Shown: piece by piece, positions 1 to 8,954 of the stretch
Position numbering within the stretch: position 1 is the stretch's first letter
How the letters are laid out: each line of letters begins with the position of its first letter
NCBI GenBank assembly: GCA_016215025.1
Contig: JACRMI010000110.1
Span: 1 to 64,000, forward strand
Length of the DNA: 64,000 nt
Direction: 5' to 3'
From: Chloroflexota bacterium
GTDB taxonomy: Bacteria; Chloroflexota; Anaerolineae; UBA4142
Translations under genes and position numbers: made by a program
Notes under the pieces: model-generated
Databases searched by the model: none
Seen by the model: the letters and a program-made list of their open reading frames with translations, nothing else
Told to the model about the DNA's origin: nothing

Positions 1-54
1 CTCTGGCCGATAGTAACGCTTGGGAACTTCGGAATTGTCTTTGGCTCGTCTCAT
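1..54 (-). CDS. Possible N-terminal fragment of a gene running off the left edge
   Basis: An ATG at 54-52 on the minus strand opens a frame that stays open to the window edge (18 codons, MRRAKDNSEVPKRYYRPE). It is too short to recognise and no strong ribosome-binding site is seen. It could be a real gene start or chance. Confidence 0.2.
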   Translation of the reverse strand, partial: MRRAKDNSEVPKRYYRPE

Positions 55-74
55 CCACACACCTTTGCGTCGTA

Positions 75-90
75 GGGTTCTTGAGAACCC
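75..90. repeat. Short perfect inverted repeat
   Basis: GGGTTCT-TG-AGAACCC is a perfect 7-bp stem between the edge ORF and the AlkZ-like gene. It could be an operator or a weak hairpin; there is no T-run beside it. Confidence 0.35.
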
Positions 91-149
91 ATTATACCGC
101 ATCAGAGGCGTGTAGGTGGAATTTTGCGGTTACTGTTTTTTATTGCCAC

Positions 150-1226
150 TTATTTCAGCGCCACCGATAGACCAACAAACCCGCCGTACTTATTCGCAGA
201 TTGAACGACCGCTTGCTCTTCGGATTTGCTCAACGATTTAAACAAGCGAGTTTCGATTACGACGGCGTCTCTCTTTAGCGTACGTCTCCAAGAACCCACG
301 ATCCGACCATCGATAACGATGATGTACGAAATAGCATTGCCTTCTTCACGCATCTCGGACGAGTATTCAGGATCAAGGATTGCCGCATGATCCTTATAGC
401 CGGAGATATACTCGTCATAGATCGACAAGAGATACGCTTGCGGCGACTCGATTTTCTCTGAGTGTGTGTTTTTTGCAAGCCAATAATCTTGACCATCGAC
501 CACTTGATGACGAAGCAAGCCGCGAACCGCTTCGAGTCCATTCTTCGCGTCGACAATTGTTAAACCCGACCATTTACTAAAATCCTGAACAGTTGCAGGT
601 CCTCGGCTGAGAAAGAAGCGACGAGCGAGTTCGGTCAATGCCTCATCCCGACTCACGGTCTTGACCGGCGGAACTCGTTCGGCGAGCAACGCATAGGTGA
701 ATTGTTTTCCACGCCGCGCACCACTGCAAACGATTCCGTCCAATTCGGCGCACATCATGATGTAGCTCATTCGCAAATTGCTTTGAACCGCAATCCCAGC
801 TTTCTCAATCGCAGCTCGCAATTCGTCCCGCGTGAGTTGCTTACCGCCGCGTAAGACTTTGGTCAAGACACTACTCGTACGCTTGAAAATTGCGCTGTCC
901 AATTCCAGCTTGCGATACATGAATGTATTGACTGCATGAACACGTGGCGCGGTTAACATCAGCAGCCAGCGAATGTCGGCAGGCGCAACAAAATGCCAAG
1001 TCGGGCGGAGCACATGCGTGCGAAGTATTCTGCCATCCGTAAATGCTTGCTCGATGTCGGCATCCACGGCATTTTGTAGCCGGAGTCCGAGCGACCATTT
1101 TGCTCCAGCGTAATCCTGCGCTTGGACAGCAGCCAGCCATCGGACCTCATCCACTGGCTTGACCAATTTCGCCGCTGCGATGTGTTGGTTTATCAAGCGG
1201 CGACAGGCAATATCAAAACTTGGCAT
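150..1226 (-). CDS. Winged-helix DNA-binding protein, AlkZ/YcaQ-like (HTH_42)
   Basis: This 358-residue protein resembles the HTH_42/DUF1006 family, which includes the AlkZ and YcaQ DNA glycosylases that excise bulky or crosslinked bases. The N-terminal part carries VQAQDYAGAKW, which contains the Q-x-Q motif known as catalytic in AlkZ, followed by RILRTHVLRPTWHFV, typical of the family. The length suits the family. The ATG at 1226 lies three bases after the end of bcp, so the two genes are probably co-transcribed. Many HTH_42 proteins are uncharacterised, so the glycosylase activity is inferred and only the family is secure. Confidence 0.75.
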   Translation of the reverse strand: MPSFDIACRRLINQHIAAAKLVKPVDEVRWLAAVQAQDYAGAKWSLGLRLQNAVDADIEQAFTDGRILRTHVLRPTWHFVAPADIRWLLMLTAPRVHAVNTFMYRKLELDSAIFKRTSSVLTKVLRGGKQLTRDELRAAIEKAGIAVQSNLRMSYIMMCAELDGIVCSGARRGKQFTYALLAERVPPVKTVSRDEALTELARRFFLSRGPATVQDFSKWSGLTIVDAKNGLEAVRGLLRHQVVDGQDYWLAKNTHSEKIESPQAYLLSIYDEYISGYKDHAAILDPEYSSEMREEGNAISYIIVIDGRIVGSWRRTLKRDAVVIETRLFKSLSKSEEQAVVQSANKYGGFVGLSVALK

Positions 1227-1229
1227 TCA

Positions 1230-1694
1230 CTAGTCAAGCGACTGCATCGCGATGGATGGGCTATCTTTGGCTTTGACATGAACCTGGGCGTCCACAACCT
1301 TGCCATGCTCATCGATGACGAAATGGCTGCGGATGACGCCGATCGATTTGACGCCAAACGTTTTCTTTTCACCCCACGCGCCGTATTTTTCTGCGACCTT
1401 ATGATCCTCGTCACTCAACAAAATGAATGGCAAGTTGTATTTCGTCCGAAACCTTTGATGCGATTTGGCGCTGTCCGGGCTGATGCCGATCACGACACCA
1501 TTCTTTTCTTGAATGTCAACATAGTTATCGCGAAAACCGCACGCTTGCGCGGTGCAACCGGGCGTATTGTCTTTGGGATAAAAGTACACCACGACTTTTT
1601 TCCCGCGAAAGTCGGACAGTTTGACGGTCTTGCCGTTCTCGTCGGGCAAGGCAAACGCAGGCGCGGCATTGCCGATTTTGATTTTATCGGGCAT
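1230..1694 (-). CDS. bcp: Thioredoxin-dependent peroxiredoxin, Bcp/PrxQ type
   Basis: The protein reduces hydrogen peroxide and organic hydroperoxides in the cytoplasm with thioredoxin as donor. The AhpC/TSA fold is clear: [15 protein letters not shown] near the start, then [18 protein letters not shown], where the first Cys is the peroxidatic residue and the second, five residues later, is the PrxQ-type resolving Cys. The length of about 154 residues is usual. The track starts at a GTG (1703); I prefer the ATG at 1694 (MPDKIKIG), preceded by AAAGG. It sits between a DUF1801 gene and the AlkZ-like gene with very short gaps, suggesting a small stress or repair operon. Confidence 0.9.
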   Translation of the reverse strand: MPDKIKIGNAAPAFALPDENGKTVKLSDFRGKKVVVYFYPKDNTPGCTAQACGFRDNYVDIQEKNGVVIGISPDSAKSHQRFRTKYNLPFILLSDEDHKVAEKYGAWGEKKTFGVKSIGVIRSHFVIDEHGKVVDAQVHVKAKDSPSIAMQSLD

Positions 1695-1709
1695 GGGTAT
1701 CACGGCCTT

Positions 1710-2090
1710 TCATTTCGCTTTCGCTTTTGCTTTCGCCAAGTTTTCCTTCGCACGGAATTTTACGATGCGCGTTATGAGTTTTAGCGGAAGCGGTTCGTCG
1801 AGTGGAAATTGGACGGAACCTTTGGCCATCTTGTAAACGGACAACTCCTTCTTGAACGCCTCAATTCCCGTTGGCACTGGGTAAAACCCAATATGGTTTT
1901 TGAACGCGGCAAAGTGAACCAAGTTGCCTTTCAACCTAAAAGTCGGCATTTGATAACTGATCGCCTCTTCCGCATCCGGTGCGGCTTGATGAATCGTCGC
2001 GCGCATTTGTTGTAAACGTTCTTGAATGTCTTGCGGGAAATCGGCAATATATTCGTCGATGTTCTTTGGCGCTGTTTTTTTGGTTTCCAT
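1710..2090 (-). CDS. DUF1801 family protein (YdhG/Fra-like)
   Basis: This 126-residue protein matches the DUF1801 fold: an N-terminal helix (IDEYIADFPQDIQERLQQMR), then ISYQMPTFRLKGNLVHFAAFKNHIGFYP, a stretch typical of YdhG-like proteins. Some members are described as frataxin-like iron chaperones, but most have no proven role. The C-terminus is a run of Ala and Lys (LAKAKAKAK). An AGGAG lies 9 bases before the ATG. It is the first gene of the DUF1801-bcp-AlkZ-like group. I assign the family only, not a function. Confidence 0.8.
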   Translation of the reverse strand: METKKTAPKNIDEYIADFPQDIQERLQQMRATIHQAAPDAEEAISYQMPTFRLKGNLVHFAAFKNHIGFYPVPTGIEAFKKELSVYKMAKGSVQFPLDEPLPLKLITRIVKFRAKENLAKAKAKAK

Positions 2091-2130
2091 GCGATTGGAC
2101 TCCTGTTTTCAGTTGATCGTCGAAAGCTAG

Positions 2131-2214
2131 TAGTGCATCCACAAAATCTTGCATACTTTGCCAAGCGCGATTTATGCGCAGTTGAGTCCCCAGCATTATT
2201 TTGTGGCTGCACTA
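2131..2214. repeat. MITE-like inverted repeat element
   Basis: A 17-nt arm (TAGTGCATCCACAAAAT) is matched 50 nt later by its inverted copy with one mismatch (ATTTTGTGGCTGCACTA). The half-motif TGTGGCTGCACT recurs at about 33740, between the two lipoprotein genes of the ATP operon. No ORF is inside. It may be a small non-autonomous element or a structured RNA. Confidence 0.45.
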
Positions 2215-2238
2215 GTATAGCGATTCGGACGCCTTGTT

Positions 2239-2660
2239 GTCAATGGCTCCTAGCTGGTGATTACCCACAACTGTCATGCTGAGCCGTTTTCCCGCAAGGG
2301 AGGCTACGCTCTGCGAAGCATCTCGTTTTCAGGGAATGAGATTCTTCGCTCCGCAAAGTTCGCTCCGCTCAGAATGACAAACCGACTTGTGGGTAATCAC
2401 CAGCTCCTAGTTGTCGATTACCCACAAGTCAGGGCTGTCATTTCGACGTGTGTCTTTTGCGAGGAGAAATCTCCCGCGCGGTCAAGCGAGATTTCTCGAA
2501 GTCCGGCTCGAAATGACAGTTCAGGACTTTCGCTCAAGTGTCCGTTTTCGTGTCACCCTGAGCGTTAGCGAATGGTCTCAACCCCTGAAACCAGAGATTC
2601 TTCGCTTCGCTCAGAATGACAAGCGAAAGTCCTGCAGTTATAGGTAATCACCAGATCCTG
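2239..2660. repeat. Cluster of palindromic intergenic repeats
   Basis: Three hairpin-type repeats lie in tandem in this gene-free stretch. Each pairs a 5' half such as GTCATTTCGA or GTCACCCTGAGCG with a 3' half such as TTCGCTCAGAATGAC, the class common in bacterial intergenic DNA. Copies of GATTACCCACAA and its complement TGGGTAATCACC flank the units at about 2239, 2388, 2415 and 2641. I see no gene here. Confidence 0.75.
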
Positions 2661-2680
2661 ATTGCCGATTCCGCGGCATT

Positions 2681-3121
2681 CTATTTCAGTTGCTCAAGAA
2701 TCTGGATCACACTCTCGACACATGGTCGGCAAACACGATTCAGAAGATCATTTTCCTTGAATGTTTTCTGACCTTCAGCCTTGGTCAGCTCGCAGCCATT
2801 CAATAACCGACGGCAAGTCAAATTTCCATTTCGTTGTTGGAATTTCTCAATCAACTCTCTCGTCTTGGCGTAGGTGAGTTCCGTCGCGGCGCGGTCGTCC
2901 TGCTCGCCCCGGCCGTGAACTAGCCCAAGCACAAAGATGCCGCCGCTCACAGCACCGCACACATCTTGCTTCCTGCCCATGCCCGCTCCAAATCCGCAGG
3001 CAATTCGCAAGGCGGCGTCCTTGTCGAGTCCTAGGTCATCGCTGTATGCGTAGACCACAGACTGCGCGCAATTGTAACCATCCAGGAATTTCCCGATCGC
3101 AACTTCGGTTCTTGTCTTCAT
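2681..3121 (-). CDS. C_GCAxxG_C_C family redox protein
   Basis: The protein of about 146 residues belongs to the C_GCAxxG_C_C family of putative redox-active proteins. It shows DGYNCAQSV, then IACGFGAGMGRKQDVCGAVSGG, which is the family signature, and further cysteines near the C-terminus (LTCRRLLNGC and RVCRPCVE). Family members are often next to electron-transfer genes but have no established reaction. The track start at 3205 is too early: ATG at 3121 (MKTRTEVAIGKF) has AGGAG six bases upstream. It stands alone between repeats and a broken gene. Confidence 0.85.
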   Translation of the reverse strand: MKTRTEVAIGKFLDGYNCAQSVVYAYSDDLGLDKDAALRIACGFGAGMGRKQDVCGAVSGGIFVLGLVHGRGEQDDRAATELTYAKTRELIEKFQQRNGNLTCRRLLNGCELTKAEGQKTFKENDLLNRVCRPCVESVIQILEQLK

Positions 3122-3302
3122 GATTCTCCTATGCCAAACTCTTATTGGAATGGCGTGAAACGCTTCAGCACACTGCAACGCGTCCTGGTTTGAGACCGCG
3201 TGCAAAATGAACCCACGAAGCGTTGACAGTGTGCGTGTGTTTCCAGACGTTCAATCTTCTACTGGGCGACGTCAGTAGAACCAGACGAAGCTTGGGGAGA
3301 GA

Positions 3303-3721
3303 TCAGAGCGCACGCATTCGGTTGTTCTTCGCGCTGTGCTCGACCTCTGCTAATCCCAATGCTTCCATCAAGGGTGGGACGTACATCGCGAACCTTCCCC
3401 GCAGACCTTTCTTCAATCCGTACCACCTCCCACCGGGTTCTTCGGTGAGCGCGCCCATGCCTCCACGGTTCCTTCCGTGGCGGGTTTTTGTTCGTCGGCA
3501 CTGCCGAGCAACATCCAGTCGCCGTGCTTCTTGAGCATCGCGTGCAAGTCTTCTAAGCAACGTAGATGGTAGCTGAGCTTTGTTGTCCCCACGATGCAGA
3601 CCAAAGCAGGAGGATCAGATGCCTCATCGCGATACATCTTGTATTCCGATGTGCCGGGCGGTGTTTTCAGAACCCACGGACTATCTACCGTGCCTTTGCC
3701 CTTAACGGATGGTTTTGCCAT
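3303..3721 (-). pseudogene. Conserved hypothetical protein split by a frameshift
   Basis: Two overlapping minus-strand frames together make one protein. The first (from ATG 3721) reads MAKPSVKGKGTVDSPWVLKT and goes out of frame after NPVGG; the second continues WYGLKKGLRGRFAMYVPP and ends at 3303. The join is at about 3425-3427, where one base appears to be missing. The joined product of about 139 residues resembles a family of small conserved proteins with a TPPGTSxYxMY motif (possibly DUF6855; named from memory). Its function is unknown. The lesion could be a real mutation or a sequencing or assembly error; I see no canonical slippery heptamer for programmed shifting. Confidence 0.7.
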
Positions 3722-3845
3722 TTTATGCCTCCTTGAATCTCTCGAACGTGTTTATTTCGTCGGCCAAAAACAGCTACTTGCCTCATAGCCGCTGACCAAT
3801 CACGTGATTAAGCGGAATGTCTGGTAAACTTACGTTACCCGCACT

Positions 3846-3905
3846 CTTGCATCTACCGGTAGATGCAAGCATCTGAATATATATGCCTTGTAAGCATCTA
3901 CAGCT
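3846..3905. promoter_or_regulatory. Operator-like cluster of GCATCTA/TAGATGC motifs
   Basis: A perfect 24-bp palindrome (CTTGCATCTACC followed by its complement) spans 3846-3869. The second half also pairs with the next motif (AGATGC-AA-GCATCT), and a further GCATCTA lies at 3894-3900 followed by an imperfect TAGATAC. Repeated half-sites like these usually mark a regulator-binding region. It lies just downstream of the 3904-4251 gene and upstream of the frameshifted gene, both on the minus strand. Confidence 0.5.
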
Positions 3906-4251
3906 AGATACCTCCCGGAACAATGCGCGCTTGCAATCCTAACCTGACCACTTGATCGTAGCGCAGTTCCCACACTTTTTTCTGCGGATTCCACTTTCCT
4001 CCCGCCTGCTTAACTTGTCGCCTAACATCCACTTCGCCTAACGCGACCCGTATCGCCATCAATTCATCGCCACTCGGTCCCTTGGGTTTGGGCAACCAAG
4101 CCATCTCTTCGACAATAATCTCCACGGTCTTGTACCGTTTTTTCTTTTGCGCATCGTAGCGATACCGCACGCACACCAACCGCTCTCCATACTGAGCGCA
4201 CAATCGCTTGGTTCCCTTCTGTCCCGCTTTCAACGGCAATCGAGTTTCCAT
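3904..4251 (-). CDS. Small conserved hypothetical protein
   Basis: The ATG at 4251 (METRLPLKAGQKGTKRLCAQ) gives about 115 residues; the track adds eight more from an upstream start. The N-terminal half is basic (VCVRYRYDAQKKKRYKTVEI) and predicted strand-rich, and the C-terminal half has GGKWNPQKKVWELRYDQVVRL. I recall similar proteins in unrelated bacteria, often in accessory regions, but no function. It has no signal peptide or membrane segment. The gene neighbours the operator-like palindromes and the ABC transporter operon without an obvious link to either. Confidence 0.6.
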   Translation of the reverse strand: METRLPLKAGQKGTKRLCAQYGERLVCVRYRYDAQKKKRYKTVEIIVEEMAWLPKPKGPSGDELMAIRVALGEVDVRRQVKQAGGKWNPQKKVWELRYDQVVRLGLQARIVPGGI

Positions 4252-4362
4252 GCAGCGTGACACCCTTCCGCTCAATCCCTAATCGCTATTCTCCAATCTC
4301 TATTCTCCAACCTCTCACTTTTGTGCTCTTTCGTGTCCTTTCGCGCGCGAAGCGTTTCGCGT

Positions 4363-5124
4363 CTAGTGTAGTATTTGCGACAGAAACAATTTCGTTCTAT
4401 CGTGCTGGGGATTTTCAAAAATCTGGTTGGGCGTCCCTTCCTCGATCAACTCGCCGCCATCGAAGAAAATCATACGATTCGCTACACCGCGCGCAAAGCC
4501 CATCTCGTGCGTGACACAAATCATGGTCATGCCGGATCTCGCCAACTGCGTCATTACGTCCAGCACTTCTTTAATCATCTCCGGATCCAACGCGCTCGTC
4601 GGCTCGTCGAACAGCATGATCTTGGGTTGCATCGCTAACGCGCGCGCGATGGCAACGCGCTGCTGTTGTCCACCGGATAACTGCGCGGGAAATTTATGCG
4701 CCTGCTCCGGAATGCCCACGCGCTTGAGCAAATCCATCGCAATCTGTTCCGCCTTGTCCTGCGACCAGCGGCGCACCCACACCGGCGCAAGCGTAATATT
4801 TTGCATGACTGTGAGATGTGGAAAAAGATTGAACGATTGAAACACCATGCCGATTTCTTGACGGATCGCCGCGATGTTCCGAATATCATTCGTCATCTCG
4901 ATTCCATCGACGATGATCGTGCCACGCTGATGTTCTTCCAATCGATTGATCGTCCGGATGAACGTCGATTTACCGGAACCCGAAGGACCAAAGATGACGA
5001 CGACTTCGCCAGATTTCACAGTTATATTGATACCTTTAAGCACGTGCAGTCGATCATACCACTTGTGCACATCCTTAGCGACGATCATCTCGCGCGTACC
5101 ACTGACCATTCCAATGTTGCTCAT
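4363..5124 (-). CDS. Amino-acid ABC importer, ATP-binding subunit (AapP/GlnQ-like)
   Basis: This 253-residue cytoplasmic ATPase powers uptake of polar amino acids. All motifs are present: Walker [10 protein letters not shown], the Q-loop region, signature LSGGQQQR, Walker [13 protein letters not shown] and the switch His in CVTHEMGF. The length is standard for the PAAT family. The ATG at 5124 has GGAGG well placed. It is the last gene of an operon running from the binding proteins through two permeases, the usual order for Aap/Bzt/YhdWXYZ systems. Confidence 0.92.
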   Translation of the reverse strand: MSNIGMVSGTREMIVAKDVHKWYDRLHVLKGINITVKSGEVVVIFGPSGSGKSTFIRTINRLEEHQRGTIIVDGIEMTNDIRNIAAIRQEIGMVFQSFNLFPHLTVMQNITLAPVWVRRWSQDKAEQIAMDLLKRVGIPEQAHKFPAQLSGGQQQRVAIARALAMQPKIMLFDEPTSALDPEMIKEVLDVMTQLARSGMTMICVTHEMGFARGVANRMIFFDGGELIEEGTPNQIFENPQHDRTKLFLSQILH

Positions 5125-5195
5125 TCCATTCCTCCAAAGAGACCACCGACCGTCAACCCAATCCTGCGGCCTGCCGTCTGCGGTCTGCGGTCGAT

Positions 5196-6401
5196 TTATC
5201 TCTTTCCCACGCCCAGCGCTCTTTCCAATTGATAACTGGCGTACGACATCACGTAACTGAACACAAAGAACACGGCGGCGATGAACAGGTACACTTCGGT
5301 TTGCAAACCCAGGAACTCGGGTTGCGCCAACACGCTGCGACCGACGCCGAGCAATTCCAACAGCGCGACAATGGTCGCGAGTGTTGTGTCCTTGAACAAA
5401 CTGATGAACAAACCGACCGTCGCCGGAATAACTAAACGCAACGCTTGCGGTAAAACGATAAACAACGTCGTCAAGGGACTGTTCAACCCCAGCGCGTGCG
5501 CCGCTTCGATTTGCCCGGAAGGAATCGCCTGCAGACCGCCGCGCACATTCTCCGCCATGTACGCTGCCGTAAATAACGTGAACGCCGCCATCGCGCGGAC
5601 CACATTATCGACGCGAAATTCGCCCGGCAAAAAGAGCGGCAGCATGATTTGCGTCATGTACAGCACGGTGACGAGCGGAACGCCGCGCACGATTTCGATG
5701 TACGCTATGCTAAACCATTTCACCGCCGGTAAGGCACTCCGCCGACCCAGCGCGAGCAAAACGCCCAGTGGAAACGAAAGTACGATGCTGACAATCGCCA
5801 GCATAAATGTCAACAATAAACCGCCCCAGCGACCAGTGCTTACATCCGGCAACAGACTATTACCTTCGATGCCGCCTAACAAGATGATGGTCGCCACAAA
5901 TGACAACAACCAGAGAATCAAAAGATAGCGACCCAAGCCCTTGCGGGTGCGTCCTAAAAAGTAACCGGCAATCACCAGCGCCAAATCGCCGACGAGCCAA
6001 ATGCGTCCCTCGCCGTCAAAGGTCTGAATCGGCAATACGGCAAACGTCGCGAGTGCCGCCGCGAGCCAAATGCCAAACGTGCGAATCGTTCCGCCCCATA
6101 CGCCCGCCGACACGCCAAACAATCCAGCAACCATCGCAACGATGATATGGACGCGGCGAGCTTGATCGGGCGGATAGGGACCGATCATGAACAATCGCCA
6201 GTTTGCCGTGACGACGGACCAGTGGGCGGATGTAAACATCCAGACGATGAGCTGGCTCAAGACGACATAGAGAATCCATGCGGCGATGATCGTCAACAAC
6301 GAATTGTACCACGTACTAAATAGATTTCGCTTTAGCCAACCCAGCACACCCACAGATGTGCGCGGCGGTTCGATGCTATCGACAGTTACATTTGCAGCCA
6401 T
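5196..6401 (-). CDS. Amino-acid ABC importer permease (AapM/BztC-like)
   Basis: The 401-residue protein is the longer-type inner-membrane permease of Aap/Bzt systems. An N-terminal cytoplasmic stretch precedes several membrane segments (for example [20 protein letters not shown]), and the C-terminal half is a normal PAAT permease with the EAA loop ([21 protein letters not shown]). PEIVRG-like [15 protein letters not shown] is also typical. GAGGAATC precedes the ATG at 6401. It forms a heterodimer with the next upstream permease, which has the same extended architecture. Confidence 0.9.
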   Translation of the reverse strand: MAANVTVDSIEPPRTSVGVLGWLKRNLFSTWYNSLLTIIAAWILYVVLSQLIVWMFTSAHWSVVTANWRLFMIGPYPPDQARRVHIIVAMVAGLFGVSAGVWGGTIRTFGIWLAAALATFAVLPIQTFDGEGRIWLVGDLALVIAGYFLGRTRKGLGRYLLILWLLSFVATIILLGGIEGNSLLPDVSTGRWGGLLLTFMLAIVSIVLSFPLGVLLALGRRSALPAVKWFSIAYIEIVRGVPLVTVLYMTQIMLPLFLPGEFRVDNVVRAMAAFTLFTAAYMAENVRGGLQAIPSGQIEAAHALGLNSPLTTLFIVLPQALRLVIPATVGLFISLFKDTTLATIVALLELLGVGRSVLAQPEFLGLQTEVYLFIAAVFFVFSYVMSYASYQLERALGVGKR

Positions 6402-6457
6402 TGAATGATTCCTCGAAAGATGCTCGCCTAGTCTGAATACTGACGACTGGCGACTGT

Positions 6458-7624
6458 CTACTTTTCTATGATTTGCACGCTGCGATTGTAGATGTTCATT
6501 AACAGTGACGTGAACAAGCTCATGGCCAGATACGTGAGCATCACCAGCATAATGACTGGCACAGGAGCGCCCGTCTGATTCATAATCGTCGCACCGACAT
6601 TGAACAAATCGGGATAGCCAATCGCAATGGCCAGACTCGAATTCTTCGCTAGGTTAAGATACTGACTCGTCAGCGGCGGAACGATGACGCGCATCGCTTG
6701 CGGAAAAGTGATGAGGCGCAAGATTTGCATTTCGCCCAAGCCCAACGCGTGTGCCGCTTCGATTTGGCCCTTGCGCACCGCTTGAATTCCGCCACGCACG
6801 ACTTCGGCGATGAAAGCGGCGGTGTAGATCACGAGACCGGTCAAGAGCGCGCTAAACTCTGGCGAGAGCGCTAACCCGCCACTGAAATTAAATCGACCCG
6901 GCACCGGAAAATCGAGCGTAAGCGGTGCAGTGCTGGAAATCATCCAGCCCAAAATTCCAGCCAACCCAAAGACAATCAACGCTGCGAAATAGGGCGACAC
7001 CGCGCGCCGAGTTTTAATCGTCAGAACGCGTATCAGGATAATGCCAGCGATTAATCCAATAAAGAGAAAGAGCAGCCATGAGGGAAAAGTTTCGGAGGGA
7101 ATTGGCCGCGGCACAAACACGCCGCGTTGATTCGCAAACAAGGCCTCGCCGACGTTGATACTTTCGCGGACCGGAGGCAGCTTTACAAAGACACCAAAAT
7201 AGATAAAGACGAGTTGAACCAATAGCGGCGTATTGCGAATGATTTCAATGTAGACGGCGGCAATTTTGGCTAAGAGCCAGTTGCTCGACAAGCGTGCTAC
7301 GCCGGTGATAATTCCGAGGATCGTCGCTAGAATAATGCCGACGATACTTACCGAGAGCGAATTGAGCACGCCGACCATGAACGCGCGACCGTACGTGTCG
7401 GACGGTTTATAATCGATCAGCGATTCGCCAATTTCAAACCCGGACTCGCGATTGAGAAACTCGAAACCGGCGACGAGACCGCGTTGGCGCATGGCAGTCG
7501 AAAGATTATTGTAGAAAAAACCAGCAGCAAATGCGAGGATAATCACAAAAACAATTTGGCTGATAACCGTGAGGACACGCACATCACGCCAAAACGGAAC
7601 GGCAGTCTGAGGATGTTCCACCAT
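6458..7624 (-). CDS. Amino-acid ABC importer permease (AapQ/BztB-like)
   Basis: This is the partner permease, 388 residues from the ATG at 7624 (MVEHPQTAVPFW), which has GGAG five bases upstream; the track start at 7657 has none. It has the extended N-terminal region of the AapQ/BztB type (NNLSTAMRQRGLVAGFEFLN), the IEIIRNTPLLVQLVFIYFGV segment and the EAA loop [20 protein letters not shown] for ATPase contact. It lies between the two binding-protein genes and the second permease. Confidence 0.9.
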   Translation of the reverse strand: MVEHPQTAVPFWRDVRVLTVISQIVFVIILAFAAGFFYNNLSTAMRQRGLVAGFEFLNRESGFEIGESLIDYKPSDTYGRAFMVGVLNSLSVSIVGIILATILGIITGVARLSSNWLLAKIAAVYIEIIRNTPLLVQLVFIYFGVFVKLPPVRESINVGEALFANQRGVFVPRPIPSETFPSWLLFLFIGLIAGIILIRVLTIKTRRAVSPYFAALIVFGLAGILGWMISSTAPLTLDFPVPGRFNFSGGLALSPEFSALLTGLVIYTAAFIAEVVRGGIQAVRKGQIEAAHALGLGEMQILRLITFPQAMRVIVPPLTSQYLNLAKNSSLAIAIGYPDLFNVGATIMNQTGAPVPVIMLVMLTYLAMSLFTSLLMNIYNRSVQIIEK

Positions 7625-7644
7625 TGGAGCTCCGACTAAAAGTA

Positions 7645-7757
7645 AACCCTCACCCAACTTGTTTCCGCTCGGCTATCATTTCGAGCGAAGCGAGAAATCT
7701 CTCAAATCGTTCGACGAAATGACAACCAGAAGCGAACAAGCACGGGTGAGGGTTACA
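7645..7757. repeat. Nested palindromic repeats between binding-protein and permease genes
   Basis: An outer pair (AACCCTCACCC and GGGTGAGGGTTA) encloses an inner hairpin of the TCATTTCGAGCGAAGCGAGA / CGAAATGACA class. In the transcript this would fold between the binding-protein and permease genes. Such intercistronic hairpins often stabilise upstream mRNA, which would raise binding-protein levels; that role is inference. Confidence 0.65.
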
Positions 7758-7763
7758 TGAGAT

Positions 7764-8941
7764 TTAGCGATACGGCGGCGCGTAGAGCAGTCCGCCTTGC
7801 GTCCATTGCTTGTTCAAACCGCGTGGTAACTTGAGCGGCGTTGTGGGTCCTAGGTTACGATCATAGATTTCGCCATAGTTGCCTACGGCTTTGACAACCT
7901 TGACCACCCAATCGGGGTTCAATCCCAAAGCGCCGGCCAAGTCCTTGTCGGACAGCAAACGCTTGATGACCGGATCGGCGCTGTTCACCATTGAATCGAC
8001 GTTCTTGGAAGTGACGCCGGACTCTTCCGCCTGAATGATTCCATACACCGTCCACTTGACGACGTTGAACCATTGATCGTCGCCTAGCGGAACGGCGGGA
8101 CCGAGCGGTTCTTTCGACAAGGTCACGTCCATGATTTCGTAATCATCCGGTTTCGCAAACACGATGCGGCGCGACGCGAGCTGTGACTTGTGTAGGTCGG
8201 ATCGATGTCGGCGAACACGACAGGTTTGAAATCGACACCAGCGGCACGCATTTGATCGGTGAGATTCAGTTCCGTCGTCGTACCACTTTGAACGCAAATC
8301 GTTGCGCCTTTTAAATCTTTGAGGGTCTTGGCTCCAACTTTCTTCGCAATCATGATACCTTGACCATCAAAGAAAGTAGTTGGTGCAAAGAGACCCCATG
8401 CTGTGTCGCGGCTCGATGTCCAGGTAGTGTTGCGAATCAGCAAGTCCACTTCGCCCGTTTGAAGTGCAGGACCACGTTGACCAGTATTCAGTGGACGAAA
8501 TTCGACTTTGGTCGCATCGCCAAGAACGGCCGCTGCGATAGCGCGACAAAAGTCAGCGTCGAACCCAGCGAATTGACCGGTCGTTTTGTCGAGCGCGCTA
8601 AAACCTGGGAGCGCATCGTTCACGCCGCAAATCACTTTGCCGCGATTCTTGACCGTCGCCAAGCGATTACCGGCTGGCTTGGGCGCGCTGCTAGCTACAG
8701 ACGATGAGGCACTGCTCGATACGGGCGGCTTGGTGGCTTCGGGAGCCTTGGTCGGTTCCGGAGCTTTCGTCGGTGCAGCTGATGACGCAACCGACGATGA
8801 TGCCGATGACGAGACCGGCGGTTTAGTGGCTGGGACTGCAGTAGGCGCAGCGGTCGGCGGCAAAGGCGTCGGCGCAGGCACGCACGCCGCGACGAGAGCC
8901 ACGACGAACAGTAACGCAAAAACAAATCCGAGTTTCTTCAT
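7764..8941 (-). pseudogene. Amino-acid-binding lipoprotein, copy A (AapJ-like), frame broken
   Basis: From ATG 8941 (AGAGG upstream) the protein starts with a lipoprotein signal (ALLFVVALVAAC), then a long Ser/Pro/Thr/Ala linker with two near-identical SSSASSSVASSA blocks, then the AapJ-type domain (KVICGVNDALPGFSALDKTT). The frame is lost after VVFADIDPTYT and resumes in another frame at KSQLASRRIVFAKPDD, running to 7764. About 13 residues that normally sit here (an FEAGRCD-like stretch) are missing. The rest is well conserved, so this is a recent lesion or an assembly error. Copy B, next door, is broken at the same place. Confidence 0.8.
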
Positions 8942-8954
8942 GTCCTCTCCCCCT

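Noticed and set aside
1122-1784. 220-residue plus-strand ORF
   Set aside because: It is antisense to bcp and part of the AlkZ-like gene; the minus-strand proteins have clear family motifs and this one none.
3415-3435. Programmed -1 frameshift in the split conserved gene
   Set aside because: The join region GGGAGGTGGTAC is not a canonical slippery heptamer, and a single missing base explains it.
5281-5928. 215-residue plus-strand ORF
   Set aside because: Shadow of the AapM-like permease gene; composition is low-complexity Ser/Asn/Thr without motifs.
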